DNA of 5,371 bases from Thermoplasmatota archaeon (lineage in GTDB: Archaea; Thermoplasmatota; Penumbrarchaeia; Penumbrarchaeales; Penumbrarchaeaceae). The notes beneath the pieces were generated by a model. The model was not told where the DNA came from, searched no databases, and saw only the letters and a program-made list of their open reading frames with translations. Made by a program: the position numbers and the translations under genes. Positions 1 to 5,363 of this stretch are shown here, piece by piece (within the stretch, counting starts at the first letter, position 1; each line of letters opens with the position of its first letter). The stretch is from positions 1-5,371 of the forward strand of contig JAFGJI010000283.1 in NCBI GenBank assembly GCA_016929175.1, given 5' to 3'.

Positions 1-921
1 GAATACATCCTCGAGCGTTGGCTGGGAAACACTGGCATTCCTGAGCTCGAGCCCGATCTCCGATGAGGCGTCCAGAACGCTCTGGAACCCCCTTTCCCGG
101 GAGGTCAGGACCTTCACGATGTTCTCCCTCTGCACCGCGCTTTCAATCCCTTTCACACGGGAGAACCTCATTGCAGCATCCGGAGGGGCATCGATGACAT
201 CAAGCTCCACTACGGTATGGCCCTTATCCGAAATGCTTGCCTTCAGAGCGCTCGGGGACCCGGTTGAAGCTATCCTCCCACGATCGATCAGACCGATCCT
301 GTGGCAAAGCAGGTCGGCCTCGTTCATTATGTGGGTGGTGAGCACTATGGTCACTCCCTCTTTTTCATTCAGTCTCTTGATGAAGTTCCTGATATCCGCT
401 GTTGATTGGGGGTCCAATCCAAGTGTCGGCTCGTCCATGAACACTACCCTGGGCATGCTTATGAGGGAACGGACCACGTTGATCCTCTGCTTCATCCCGG
501 TGGAGAACTTTCCTATCTGGACATCCGCCCATCTCGTCATATTGACGACCTTGAGAAGCTCTGAGATCCTGTCATCCAGGTCCTTTCTTGGAACGTTGTA
601 GAGCTTGCCGAACAGCCGAAGGTTCTCGTAGGCAGTGAGCCTGTCGTACATTATCATCTTCTCCGAGACCATTCCGACGGAGGCCCTCACCTTCTCCGCA
701 TCCTTCACGATATCGAAGCCCGCCACCCTGGCCGTCCCGCGTGTGGGTTTGGACAATGTTGTGAGCATCCGGATGATGGTGGATTTCCCGGCGCCGTTGG
801 GGCCAAGCAGCCCGTATATCTCTCCCTCTTCCACGTGAAGGTCCACTCTGTCAACAGCGGTGAAATCCCTGAACTTCTTGGTGAGACCCATTGTCTCGAT
901 GATCCTTGATGCGTCTGGCAT
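1..921 (-). CDS. ABC-2 type transporter ATP-binding protein, DrrA/CcmA-like (C-terminus cut by window edge)
   Basis: This is the ATPase subunit of an ABC exporter; it would bind ATP at the inner face of the membrane and drive a separate permease. 307 codons are visible and the frame is open to base 1. Visible motifs are Walker A GPNGAGKST (40-48), signature FSTGMKQR (139-146), Walker B VVFMDEP with catalytic Glu164, D-loop LGLD (167-170) and switch His197 in TTH. The Q-loop position carries Glu87 (VSEK) where Gln is usual. The C-terminal extension ends in PTLEDVF, the usual end of drug/antibiotic-export ATPases of this family, so perhaps only 5-20 residues are missing. ATG 921 is preferred because GGTGA lies 7 nt upstream; an in-frame ATG at 942 would add seven residues. 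The permease is presumably beyond the left edge. The substrate cannot be told from the sequence. Confidence 0.93.
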   Translation of the reverse strand, partial: MPDASRIIETMGLTKKFRDFTAVDRVDLHVEEGEIYGLLGPNGAGKSTIIRMLTTLSKPTRGTARVAGFDIVKDAEKVRASVGMVSEKMIMYDRLTAYENLRLFGKLYNVPRKDLDDRISELLKVVNMTRWADVQIGKFSTGMKQRINVVRSLISMPRVVFMDEPTLGLDPQSTADIRNFIKRLNEKEGVTIVLTTHIMNEADLLCHRIGLIDRGRIASTGSPSALKASISDKGHTVVELDVIDAPPDAAMRFSRVKGIESAVQRENIVKVLTSRERGFQSVLDASSEIGLELRNASVSQPTLEDVF

Positions 922-928
922 ACTACCT

Positions 929-933
929 TCACC
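929..933 (-). promoter_or_regulatory. Ribosome-binding site of the ABC ATPase gene
   Basis: Read on the minus strand this is GGTGA, a good match to the archaeal 16S 3' end, with 7 nt before ATG 921. It argues for ATG 921 over the in-frame ATG at 942, which has no comparable site. Confidence 0.6.
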
Positions 934-960
934 CTTTCGCATTCTTATTCCCGGAACCGT

Positions 961-974
961 CCTTTTCTATTAGA
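961..974 (-). promoter_or_regulatory. Possible TATA-like promoter element for the ABC ATPase gene
   Basis: The minus strand reads TCTAATAGAAAAGG in the 75-nt gap after the DUF362 stop codon. Its centre is about 27 nt upstream of position 942, so transcription could start near 942 and give a leader of about 20 nt before ATG 921. No T-rich terminator is visible on the minus strand in the gap, so read-through from the DUF362 gene is equally possible. Confidence 0.3.
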
Positions 975-996
975 GGACTGCTTCAGGGGGAGGATC

Positions 997-2058
997 TCAC
1001 GCGATCGGGGTATAGACCTCCATGAGGTTCTCCCAATCATAGCCTTCCCACAGACCGGTCTCCATGACCTGTTTATGGTAGTTCGACTTGTATCCGTAGA
1101 GCCCCCTGACACCCCAGGCGGTCCGCTTGGCTATACTGAAGAACCATGAACGGTAGATAAAATTGGCGAGCTTGGGGTGTTTTCTGACCCACCTCTCGCT
1201 TCTCGAGATTAGGTCCTTTGGAGGTCCTATGTAGGGGGTCCTTACATCGTCAAGTGGAGCCCCGCTGAACTCTATCCTGTCCAGATCTACGGGGCCCATG
1301 CCCCTCTCATACACATTCCTTATAAGGCCGCTGTCAAGTGGGTTAAAACCCATGATATTGCACAGGGCAGCGTCGGTGGCGACCAGGTTGTTCCCACCCA
1401 ATACGAGGTCCAACTTCTTTGGAATACCGGCGATGGGGCCGTCACCTTCCATACCAACTATCCCGTCGACGATCGTCAGGTCCGCCGGTCGGTAGGCGTT
1501 GAAATCACCCACCACCTGCGGAAGATATTTCTGGTATTTCACGCGGTCAGCTTCGGGTACGTTCCCGAAGTTGTTCTTGACCCCGAGGGTTACCAGCCAT
1601 AGCTTGTGGGTTTTGATGACTGGCATGGTGATGAAAACATCCGTTTCTACTAGGGATTCCGGCATGGTCCTCCTCTTCCAGTGCTGGCCGCCCGGAATAT
1701 CCACCTCGATCTGTCTTTCGGCGGTCATGTTGGAGCATCTTCCCCCGGCCCTCTCCACAGCTCCCCTGTAACCGAGACCGTCGAAGACCTGGTCGGCAGT
1801 GAACCTTTGAAGGTCGGATTCGACGACAACAACCTCCCCTGCTCTTGTCTTCACCAGCTTCACAAGTTCTCCAAGGAGTTTCGGGGTCGTCACCAGGCCG
1901 GGCAGGAACCTCACGTGGCAGCCGTTCGGCTTGATGACCACCTTTGAACCGGATCTCACCACGTTCTCCCAGTCCAGGGCTCCCATCGTTCTTCGGATGG
2001 CTTCCTCGGATGTCTCCAAAGTCGCCCTCTCGATATGGACCATCGGTCTCTCGGCCAT
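997..2058 (-). CDS. DUF362 domain-containing protein
   Basis: This 353-residue protein spans the DUF362 domain (PF04015), a family common in archaea and anaerobic bacteria without an agreed biochemical role. Family hallmarks are the early strand-loop VVIKPNG (40-46), the central block MPVIKTHKLW followed by GVKNNFGNVP (145-168), VDGIVGMEGDGP (197-208) and VATDAALCNIMGFNP (226-240). Many relatives carry a 4Fe-4S ferredoxin segment; this one has only three scattered cysteines (47, 108, 233), so it should not bind such clusters. The C-terminal 75 residues are rich in aromatic and basic residues. ATG 2058 is chosen because GGTGA sits 5 nt upstream; a GTG at 2067 would extend it by three residues but is itself inside that GGTGA. 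It is divergent from the hydrolase gene and may be co-transcribed with the downstream ABC ATPase. Family assignment is firm, function unknown. Confidence 0.92.
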   Translation of the reverse strand: MAERPMVHIERATLETSEEAIRRTMGALDWENVVRSGSKVVIKPNGCHVRFLPGLVTTPKLLGELVKLVKTRAGEVVVVESDLQRFTADQVFDGLGYRGAVERAGGRCSNMTAERQIEVDIPGGQHWKRRTMPESLVETDVFITMPVIKTHKLWLVTLGVKNNFGNVPEADRVKYQKYLPQVVGDFNAYRPADLTIVDGIVGMEGDGPIAGIPKKLDLVLGGNNLVATDAALCNIMGFNPLDSGLIRNVYERGMGPVDLDRIEFSGAPLDDVRTPYIGPPKDLISRSERWVRKHPKLANFIYRSWFFSIAKRTAWGVRGLYGYKSNYHKQVMETGLWEGYDWENLMEVYTPIA

Positions 2059-2063
2059 GATCT

Positions 2064-2068
2064 TCACC
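2064..2068 (-). promoter_or_regulatory. Ribosome-binding site that decides the DUF362 start
   Basis: The minus strand reads GGTGA, then AGATC, then ATG at 2058. The longest-ORF start (GTG 2067-2065) lies inside this site, so it is more likely part of the ribosome-binding site than the initiator. Confidence 0.65.
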
Positions 2069-2104
2069 GTTAATGGTATTCTATCGCTCTATTTGAAGGA
2101 TAGG

Positions 2105-2115
2105 GATAATATTAC
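2105..2115. promoter_or_regulatory. Shared TATA-like palindrome of the divergent promoter
   Basis: GATAATATTAC contains the perfect 8-bp palindrome TAATATTA (2107-2114) in the gap between two divergent genes. On the plus strand a start about 25 nt downstream falls near 2136, just before the hydrolase ribosome-binding site at 2139. On the minus strand it falls near 2085, giving a leader of about 27 nt before the DUF362 ATG. A second AT-rich stretch, CATATAAT (2129-2136), is an alternative box. The role is inferred from spacing only. Confidence 0.45.
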
Positions 2116-2138
2116 ATGACGGTTTCCCATATAATGTT

Positions 2139-2143
2139 GAGGT
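2139..2143 (+). promoter_or_regulatory. Ribosome-binding site of the alpha/beta hydrolase gene
   Basis: GAGGT ends 7 nt before ATG 2151, an ideal spacing. It supports this ATG over the in-frame ATG six codons downstream at 2169. Confidence 0.65.
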
Positions 2144-2150
2144 TCAAACA

Positions 2151-2996
2151 ATGACATCGAGGGACACGATGGTCGACCCGGTGACAGATGATCTACAAGT
2201 CGACGATGAAATAACTCCCCCCGGATTGGAGCATCTGTACATCGATTCTCAAGGGTCAGGCATGCTCGGGGTGATGTTCACGGTTCGGGGGAAGGGTCCC
2301 CACCCCACGGCTGTGATCCTTCACGGTTTTCCGGGGCACGAGAGGAACCTGGACCTGGCACATGTGCTCAGAAGGGCAGGATGGAACTCGGTCGTTTTCC
2401 ATTACAGGGGGGCCTGGGGGAGTGAAGGCAGCTTCACATTCTCGCACATGCTCGAGGATGTTCGTTCATGTTTGAGTTACCTCAGGTCGGATAAATGGAA
2501 GTATATTGTGGATAGAGAACGCATCACGCTGATCGGACATTCCATGGGGAGTTGGGCAGCGTTCATGACGGCAGCGAAGGACCCCGGTATCCGACAAGTG
2601 GCGTCATTTGCGGGATTCAATCTCGGCGCGATGAAGGTGTTTCTGATGGATGATGAAATTCTCCGAATGGCCGTAACTGCTGTGTTCGAAGAACTCTCCA
2701 GGCCTCTTAAGGGTGCCGACCCCCCCAGGTTGATCCATGAAATTGTCGAAAATGGGGACCGATGGGATATGAATGGGATCGTAGAGAAGCTGAAGGGAAA
2801 AAGGATCCTGATGATAGGTGCATCCAGGGACCAGGTGGCGGTTCCGGAGATACATCATTTACCTACATCCCTGGAATTGAAAAAGACCTGCGGAGATAAT
2901 GCAAGGGTCCTTGAGATAGATTCGGACCATAACTTCTCGGACAGGAGGATCGAGCTGTCCAGGACGGTCGTTGACTGGCTGAAAGATGGGCAATGA
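2151..2996 (+). CDS. Alpha/beta-fold serine hydrolase
   Basis: This 281-residue protein shows the complete signature of the alpha/beta hydrolase fold. The oxyanion-hole loop is HGFPG (58-62), the nucleophile elbow GHSMG (129-133) has Ser131, the acid is probably Asp227 in GASRDQVAVP, and the base is His260 in DSDHNF. It would act as an esterase, thioesterase, peptidase or related hydrolase in the cytoplasm. No signal peptide or membrane helix is visible. The first 20 residues are acidic and resemble no part of the core fold. A cap region between about 155 and 205, rich in Met and Leu, probably sets substrate choice. The HGFPG plus GHSMG pattern is typical of prokaryotic dienelactone-hydrolase/acyl-peptidase-like members, but the substrate cannot be named. 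It appears to be transcribed alone, divergent from the DUF362 gene and 128 nt before the next plus-strand start. Confidence 0.93.
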   Translation: MTSRDTMVDPVTDDLQVDDEITPPGLEHLYIDSQGSGMLGVMFTVRGKGPHPTAVILHGFPGHERNLDLAHVLRRAGWNSVVFHYRGAWGSEGSFTFSHMLEDVRSCLSYLRSDKWKYIVDRERITLIGHSMGSWAAFMTAAKDPGIRQVASFAGFNLGAMKVFLMDDEILRMAVTAVFEELSRPLKGADPPRLIHEIVENGDRWDMNGIVEKLKGKRILMIGASRDQVAVPEIHHLPTSLELKKTCGDNARVLEIDSDHNFSDRRIELSRTVVDWLKDGQ

Positions 2997-3043
2997 TATC
3001 ACGACGGGGTGCCATTTTGGTTGATTGTAAGGTTATATTGGAT

Positions 3044-3056
3044 CATCTTTTATTAT
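3044..3056 (+). terminator. Possible T-rich terminator after the hydrolase gene
   Basis: CATCTTTTATTAT lies about 50 nt after the hydrolase stop codon and before the promoter of the next gene. Archaeal termination often uses such T-rich tracts without a hairpin. The tract is short and interrupted, so the call is weak. Confidence 0.25.
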
Positions 3057-3095
3057 CCTCCACGAATACCGAATATCTCTGTTAAAACCAAAATG

Positions 3096-3104
3096 TTATT
3101 AATA
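3096..3104 (+). promoter_or_regulatory. TATA-like box of the TrhA/hemolysin III gene
   Basis: TTATTAATA (with palindromic TATTAATA at 3097-3104) is centred about 25 nt upstream of ATG 3125. That is the distance expected if transcription begins at the start codon and yields a leaderless mRNA. The run of six G at 3108-3113 is 11 nt from the ATG, too far for a convincing ribosome-binding site. Another AT-rich stretch, TTATATT (3033-3039), is a weaker candidate upstream. Confidence 0.5.
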
Positions 3105-3124
3105 GAAGGGGGGAATTGGACGGC

Positions 3125-3778
3125 ATGGAAGTTGTCCGGTCCATCGGTATATCCAGGGGCGAGGAGATCGCAAACTCCATAACTCACGGTATCGGATGGG
3201 CTCTTTCCATTGTAGCCCTTGTCCTTTTGGCTGTCTTCTCTTCACTCTACGGGGATGCATGGCACATAGTCTCATGCTCGATATACGGTTCTGGGCTGGT
3301 CCTGCTCTACACAAGCTCTACGATGTACCATGCTCTGAAGGGAAGGACCGCGAAGAAGGTCTTCAAGATACTCGACCATTCATCAATATTCTTCCTGATC
3401 GCGGCCACATACACCCCTTTCACCCTCACACTGCTTAGAGGCACCTGGGGATGGATCCTGTTCGCAATAGTATGGGGCGGGTTCCTCATCGGGACCGTGT
3501 TGAAGGTCTTCTTTGCAGGCAGGTACAAATGGCTCTCGGTCTCCATCTACATCATGCTCGGTTGGTGCGTGTTGCTGGCAATAGAGCCGGTGATCAAGAA
3601 CCTGCCATTGCCCGGCCTGATCCTCCTGGGCGGAGGAGGCATTGCATATTCCATTGGAGCTTTGATATATCTGAAAAAGGGGGTAAAGTACTCACATGCG
3701 GTATGGCACCTCTATGTTCTTGCAGGCTCCATCATGCATTTTTTCTCCATCTTCTTTTACGTTATCCCATGGGGTTAA
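3125..3778 (+). CDS. trhA: TrhA/hemolysin III (HlyIII, PAQR-like) family membrane protein
   Basis: This 217-residue integral membrane protein has seven predicted helices (about 20-40, 46-64, 85-104, 108-129, 136-154, 163-183, 191-214), the usual length and topology for the HlyIII/TrhA family (PF03006). The metal-site residues shared with eukaryotic PAQR receptors are all present: Ser65-x3-His69 (STMYH), Asp84 in LDHSS, and His191-x3-His195 (HAVWH). Other family marks are EEIANSITHGIG (13-24) and AATYTPFTL. Bacterial TrhA has been linked to membrane-fluidity or energy homeostasis; the hemolysin name is historical. Whether this archaeal member does the same with isoprenoid lipids is unknown. 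ATG 3125 is preferred over the in-frame TTG at 3116 because a TATA-like box lies about 25 nt upstream and the TTG sits only 2 nt from the G run. It appears to be an independent unit. Confidence 0.93.
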   Translation: MEVVRSIGISRGEEIANSITHGIGWALSIVALVLLAVFSSLYGDAWHIVSCSIYGSGLVLLYTSSTMYHALKGRTAKKVFKILDHSSIFFLIAATYTPFTLTLLRGTWGWILFAIVWGGFLIGTVLKVFFAGRYKWLSVSIYIMLGWCVLLAIEPVIKNLPLPGLILLGGGGIAYSIGALIYLKKGVKYSHAVWHLYVLAGSIMHFFSIFFYVIPWG

Positions 3779-3780
3779 GC

Positions 3781-3796
3781 GGAAAAATGTTTTTCC
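3781..3796. repeat. Inverted repeat just after the trhA stop codon
   Basis: GGAAAAA (3781-3787) and TTTTTCC (3790-3796) form a perfect 7-bp inverted repeat with a 2-nt centre, two bases after the stop codon. It could be a weak hairpin with a T-tract arm acting as a terminator of trhA, or a dimeric protein-binding site upstream of the next promoter. The pairing is mostly A-T, so the RNA hairpin would be weak. Confidence 0.35.
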
Positions 3797-3822
3797 ATAA
3801 TTACGAAAATAGTGAAATAACG

Positions 3823-3830
3823 TTTAAATA
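3823..3830 (+). promoter_or_regulatory. Strong TATA box upstream of the 47-codon ORF
   Basis: TTTAAATA closely matches the archaeal TATA consensus. Its centre is about 25 nt upstream of 3851, so a transcript would begin at or near 3851 and carry a leader of about 11 nt to ATG 3862. It is the best promoter match in the window and has no other gene to serve on the plus strand. Confidence 0.55.
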
Positions 3831-3861
3831 ACTTGCTTGTTAAGTTTATGATGGTATCTGC

Positions 3862-4005
3862 ATGCTCGAAGAAAAGAGATTCAAAAGGCGCGTCCGGATG
3901 GACCCGCGAATGGTCACAGCACAACTGGAAAAGGATATAGACCATCTGGTGTCCAAAGAACTCTGGAAAGAACTGGAAGAGCTGGAAGATATGATGGCTG
4001 CCTGA
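3862..4005 (+). CDS. Small hypothetical protein, 47 residues
   Basis: This short ORF begins MLEEKRFKRRVRMDPRM and ends in a Leu/Glu-rich helix containing LWKELEELEDMMAA. The N-terminal third is strongly basic and the C-terminal third acidic and amphipathic, suggesting a two-helix or coiled-coil-forming protein; there is no cysteine and no membrane helix. A faint resemblance to ribbon-helix-helix regulators (basic strand, then two helices) lacks the usual turn motif. Support for expression is the TTTAAATA box about 35 nt upstream, a stop codon just upstream in frame (3841-3843), and a possible hairpin just after its own stop codon. No good ribosome-binding site is seen; the leader would be about 11 nt. 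I do not recognise the family. An out-of-frame ATG at 3851 would give only a 29-residue peptide of unlikely composition. The Ser-rich ORF on the opposite strand is its mirror image. Confidence 0.5.
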   Translation: MLEEKRFKRRVRMDPRMVTAQLEKDIDHLVSKELWKELEELEDMMAA

Positions 4006-4006
4006 A

Positions 4007-4028
4007 GTTGAACTGAAGAATGTTCGAC
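4007..4028 (+). terminator. Possible hairpin after the 47-codon ORF
   Basis: GTTGAAC (4007-4013) can pair with GTTCGAC (4022-4028) as a 7-bp stem with one G-U pair and an 8-nt loop, one base after the stop codon. The G-U pair works only in plus-strand RNA. No T-tract follows, so it may be a 3'-end structure rather than a terminator. A smaller 5-bp repeat, AGATC/GATCT (4033-4037, 4042-4046), lies next to it in the gap between convergent genes. Confidence 0.25.
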
Positions 4029-4044
4029 CACCAGATCAAGGGAT

Positions 4045-4470
4045 CTAAAGGACCAGAGGATTCCTGGAAAGTGATCTTTCCATCAACCATTCATAATATT
4101 TCTTCTCTGCCGACCTCCACACAAGCCGCCCCCAGAGAATGCCCCCTAGAGGAAACAGCGTCATGTTCATGAACAGATGAAGCATCCAGAGGGGGCTCGG
4201 TTCCAAAAGCTCGACCAGTATGAAGGAGGTCATGCCCGTAAGCCCGCCCCAAAGAAGAATACCCTTGGTGAGAATAAAATGTCCCTGCCCTTTCTCCCTG
4301 GTGCGCTCCCACTTCTTCATATTCCTGTTGAAGTTCCTTTCATTCCGTCTCCCCAGATAGTAACCGAGGAAGAATCCCGCCATTATCCCTAACCCGATCC
4401 CGCTTACAAGAATTGTCAGAGCTTCCCTCCTTCTCCGACCTCCATTCGTTTTCCTTCCTGAAGTGTTCAA
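4045..4470 (-). CDS. Hypothetical three-helix membrane protein (start uncertain, possible frameshift)
   Basis: The encoded protein has a basic lead (GRRRRE), then a helix running ALTILVSGIGLGIMAGFFLG. A charged loop follows (RRNERNFNRNMKKWERTREK). Two more helices come next (ILTKGILLWGGLTGMTSFIL and a stretch around MLHLFMNMTLFPLGGILWG), then a basic tail ending SRNPLVL. I do not recognise the family. The frame stays open upstream to an ATG at 4608, but that start would overlap the methyltransferase by 100 nt and is unlikely. In-frame candidates are TTG 4479, TTG 4470 (used here, about 141 residues) and ATG 4383, which would cut into the first helix; none has a good ribosome-binding site. The only strong site, AGGAAGG (4459-4453), serves an ATG at 4445 in another frame that stops after nine codons. 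A single extra base in the purine-rich run near 4426-4440 would join the two. The gene follows the methyltransferase gene and is convergent with the 47-codon ORF. Confidence 0.55.
   Translation of the reverse strand: MNTSGRKTNGGRRRREALTILVSGIGLGIMAGFFLGYYLGRRNERNFNRNMKKWERTREKGQGHFILTKGILLWGGLTGMTSFILVELLEPSPLWMLHLFMNMTLFPLGGILWGRLVWRSAEKKYYEWLMERSLSRNPLVL
4443..4459 (-). promoter_or_regulatory. Strong ribosome-binding site plus ATG out of frame with the membrane protein
   Basis: On the minus strand AGGAAGG (4459-4453) is followed by 7 nt and ATG (4445-4443). A TATA-like TTTTAATTT (4490-4482) lies at a distance that would start transcription near 4461. This frame encodes only MEVGEGGKL before TGA. 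It looks like the intended start of the membrane protein gene separated from its body by a -1 event, or less likely a short leader peptide. Confidence 0.4.
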
Positions 4471-4508
4471 TGAGTTCAACCAAATTAAAACCTGTTGCCC
4501 ATTTCGTA

Positions 4509-5363
4509 TTATTTCCGGCAGATAAGGATCTGTTCCCCGGGGAACTCTATCCCTATCTCGTCTATCTGCTTTTGATATTTTTTCAGCACTTTGTCCTCGA
4601 TGTTCCATTCCTTGAGGATCGACATGGCATCATTACCTGAAAGTAATAGTGGGATCTTCACCTCGTGTATGGTAATATCCCCGAAACCGGCCTCCCTCGA
4701 GATCACGAAAAGGAATTCTGACCCGGGTGAGAACCAATTGTTCTCTACAAGTGGTGTTGAAGTGTGGCTGTCCAGTTTCATCAGCAGTCTCTCGGCAGCG
4801 GTCGAGGCATTGGGGCTGAGTCCGGAATGGATGAAGAAACCGCCCTCCCTCAAAACATCCTTCCCTGCCATCATAGCGTTCTTCACCTGGTACATGGTCA
4901 GGTCGCAGAACACATCGTGGCCTATGACCAGATCGACGTCTTCGACCTTGCCCCTCATCCCCCAGACGGGGACCTTGAGGATCCTGGCCTTGCCGGAATA
5001 TCCTGATTCCCTTATCCTCCTTGCGAGGGATTCCCTGTCCTTGATATATGGGCCCTCATAAGGATCGACAATGATATATTCCTCGACATCTTCATGGAGT
5101 TTATCCATTAAAGGGATGGTGAAAAGACCCGATCCCGAACCGAATTCGACAACCCTCTTGCAGGTTGAGATGGGTTTCCTTCTCAGGACCTCGTCCACCA
5201 ACCTTGAGTTGTATTCGAAAAGCTGCCGATAATACACGGATGCATTTCTCCTTGTGACCCATTCCAGTCTTGTGTAATTTCTTATGCCGTGCTTGTTTAT
5301 TCCGTTTTCCATGATATTATCCGTCGGATGGAAAATTGATATTGAACGTTTTGAGGGATCCAT
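4509..5363 (-). CDS. Class I SAM-dependent methyltransferase domain protein
   Basis: The central part is a Rossmann-type methyltransferase. Motif I is VVEFGSGSG (71-79) for S-adenosylmethionine, the end of strand two is IIVDPYEGP with Asp100 for the ribose, motif II-like DLVIGHDVF is at 144-152, and motif III-like VLREGGFFIHSG is at 170-181. About 70 residues precede the domain and about 100 follow it, probably forming a substrate cap. The substrate is not evident; there is no NPPY-type motif, so nucleic-acid adenine methylation is unlikely. ATG 5363 is the first in the window, but the frame stays open to the edge and the gene could start further upstream. An internal ATG at 5312 (267 residues) is a good alternative: the 17 codons before it have low GC at third positions and include a TATA-like CAATATCAA about 25 nt upstream of it. 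The membrane protein gene lies just downstream on the same strand. Confidence 0.85.
   Translation of the reverse strand: MDPSKRSISIFHPTDNIMENGINKHGIRNYTRLEWVTRRNASVYYRQLFEYNSRLVDEVLRRKPISTCKRVVEFGSGSGLFTIPLMDKLHEDVEEYIIVDPYEGPYIKDRESLARRIRESGYSGKARILKVPVWGMRGKVEDVDLVIGHDVFCDLTMYQVKNAMMAGKDVLREGGFFIHSGLSPNASTAAERLLMKLDSHTSTPLVENNWFSPGSEFLFVISREAGFGDITIHEVKIPLLLSGNDAMSILKEWNIEDKVLKKYQKQIDEIGIEFPGEQILICRK

Noticed and set aside
119..838. Plus-strand ORFs opposite the ABC ATPase (160 and 67 codons)
   Set aside because: They mirror a gene with all ABC ATPase motifs, have Ser/Leu-rich low-information sequence and no ribosome-binding site.
1298..1947. Plus-strand ORFs opposite the DUF362 gene
   Set aside because: They are antisense to a continuous DUF362 domain and show no recognisable domain.
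3063..3075. Short direct repeat CGAATA at 3063-3068 and 3070-3075
   Set aside because: Two 6-bp copies in AT-rich intergenic DNA are too little to support an operator or repeat array.
3848..3940. Out-of-frame short ORFs from ATG 3848/3851
   Set aside because: The spacing to the TATA box would suit a leaderless start, but the 29-30-residue product is Ser/Trp/Lys-rich, unstructured-looking and overlaps the more plausible 47-codon frame.
3846..4031. Minus-strand Ser-rich ORF opposite the 47-codon ORF
   Set aside because: Its poly-Ser stretch is the complement of Glu-rich codons in the plus-strand ORF, and it lacks initiation signals.
4480..4608. N-terminal extension of the membrane protein to ATG 4608
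   Set aside because: It would overlap the conserved-frame end of the methyltransferase by 100 nt, and the residues are those of an out-of-frame reading of that gene.
4591..5061. 156-codon plus-strand ORF opposite the methyltransferase
   Set aside because: The opposite strand carries clear SAM-binding motifs in one continuous frame; this ORF has no domain or start signal.
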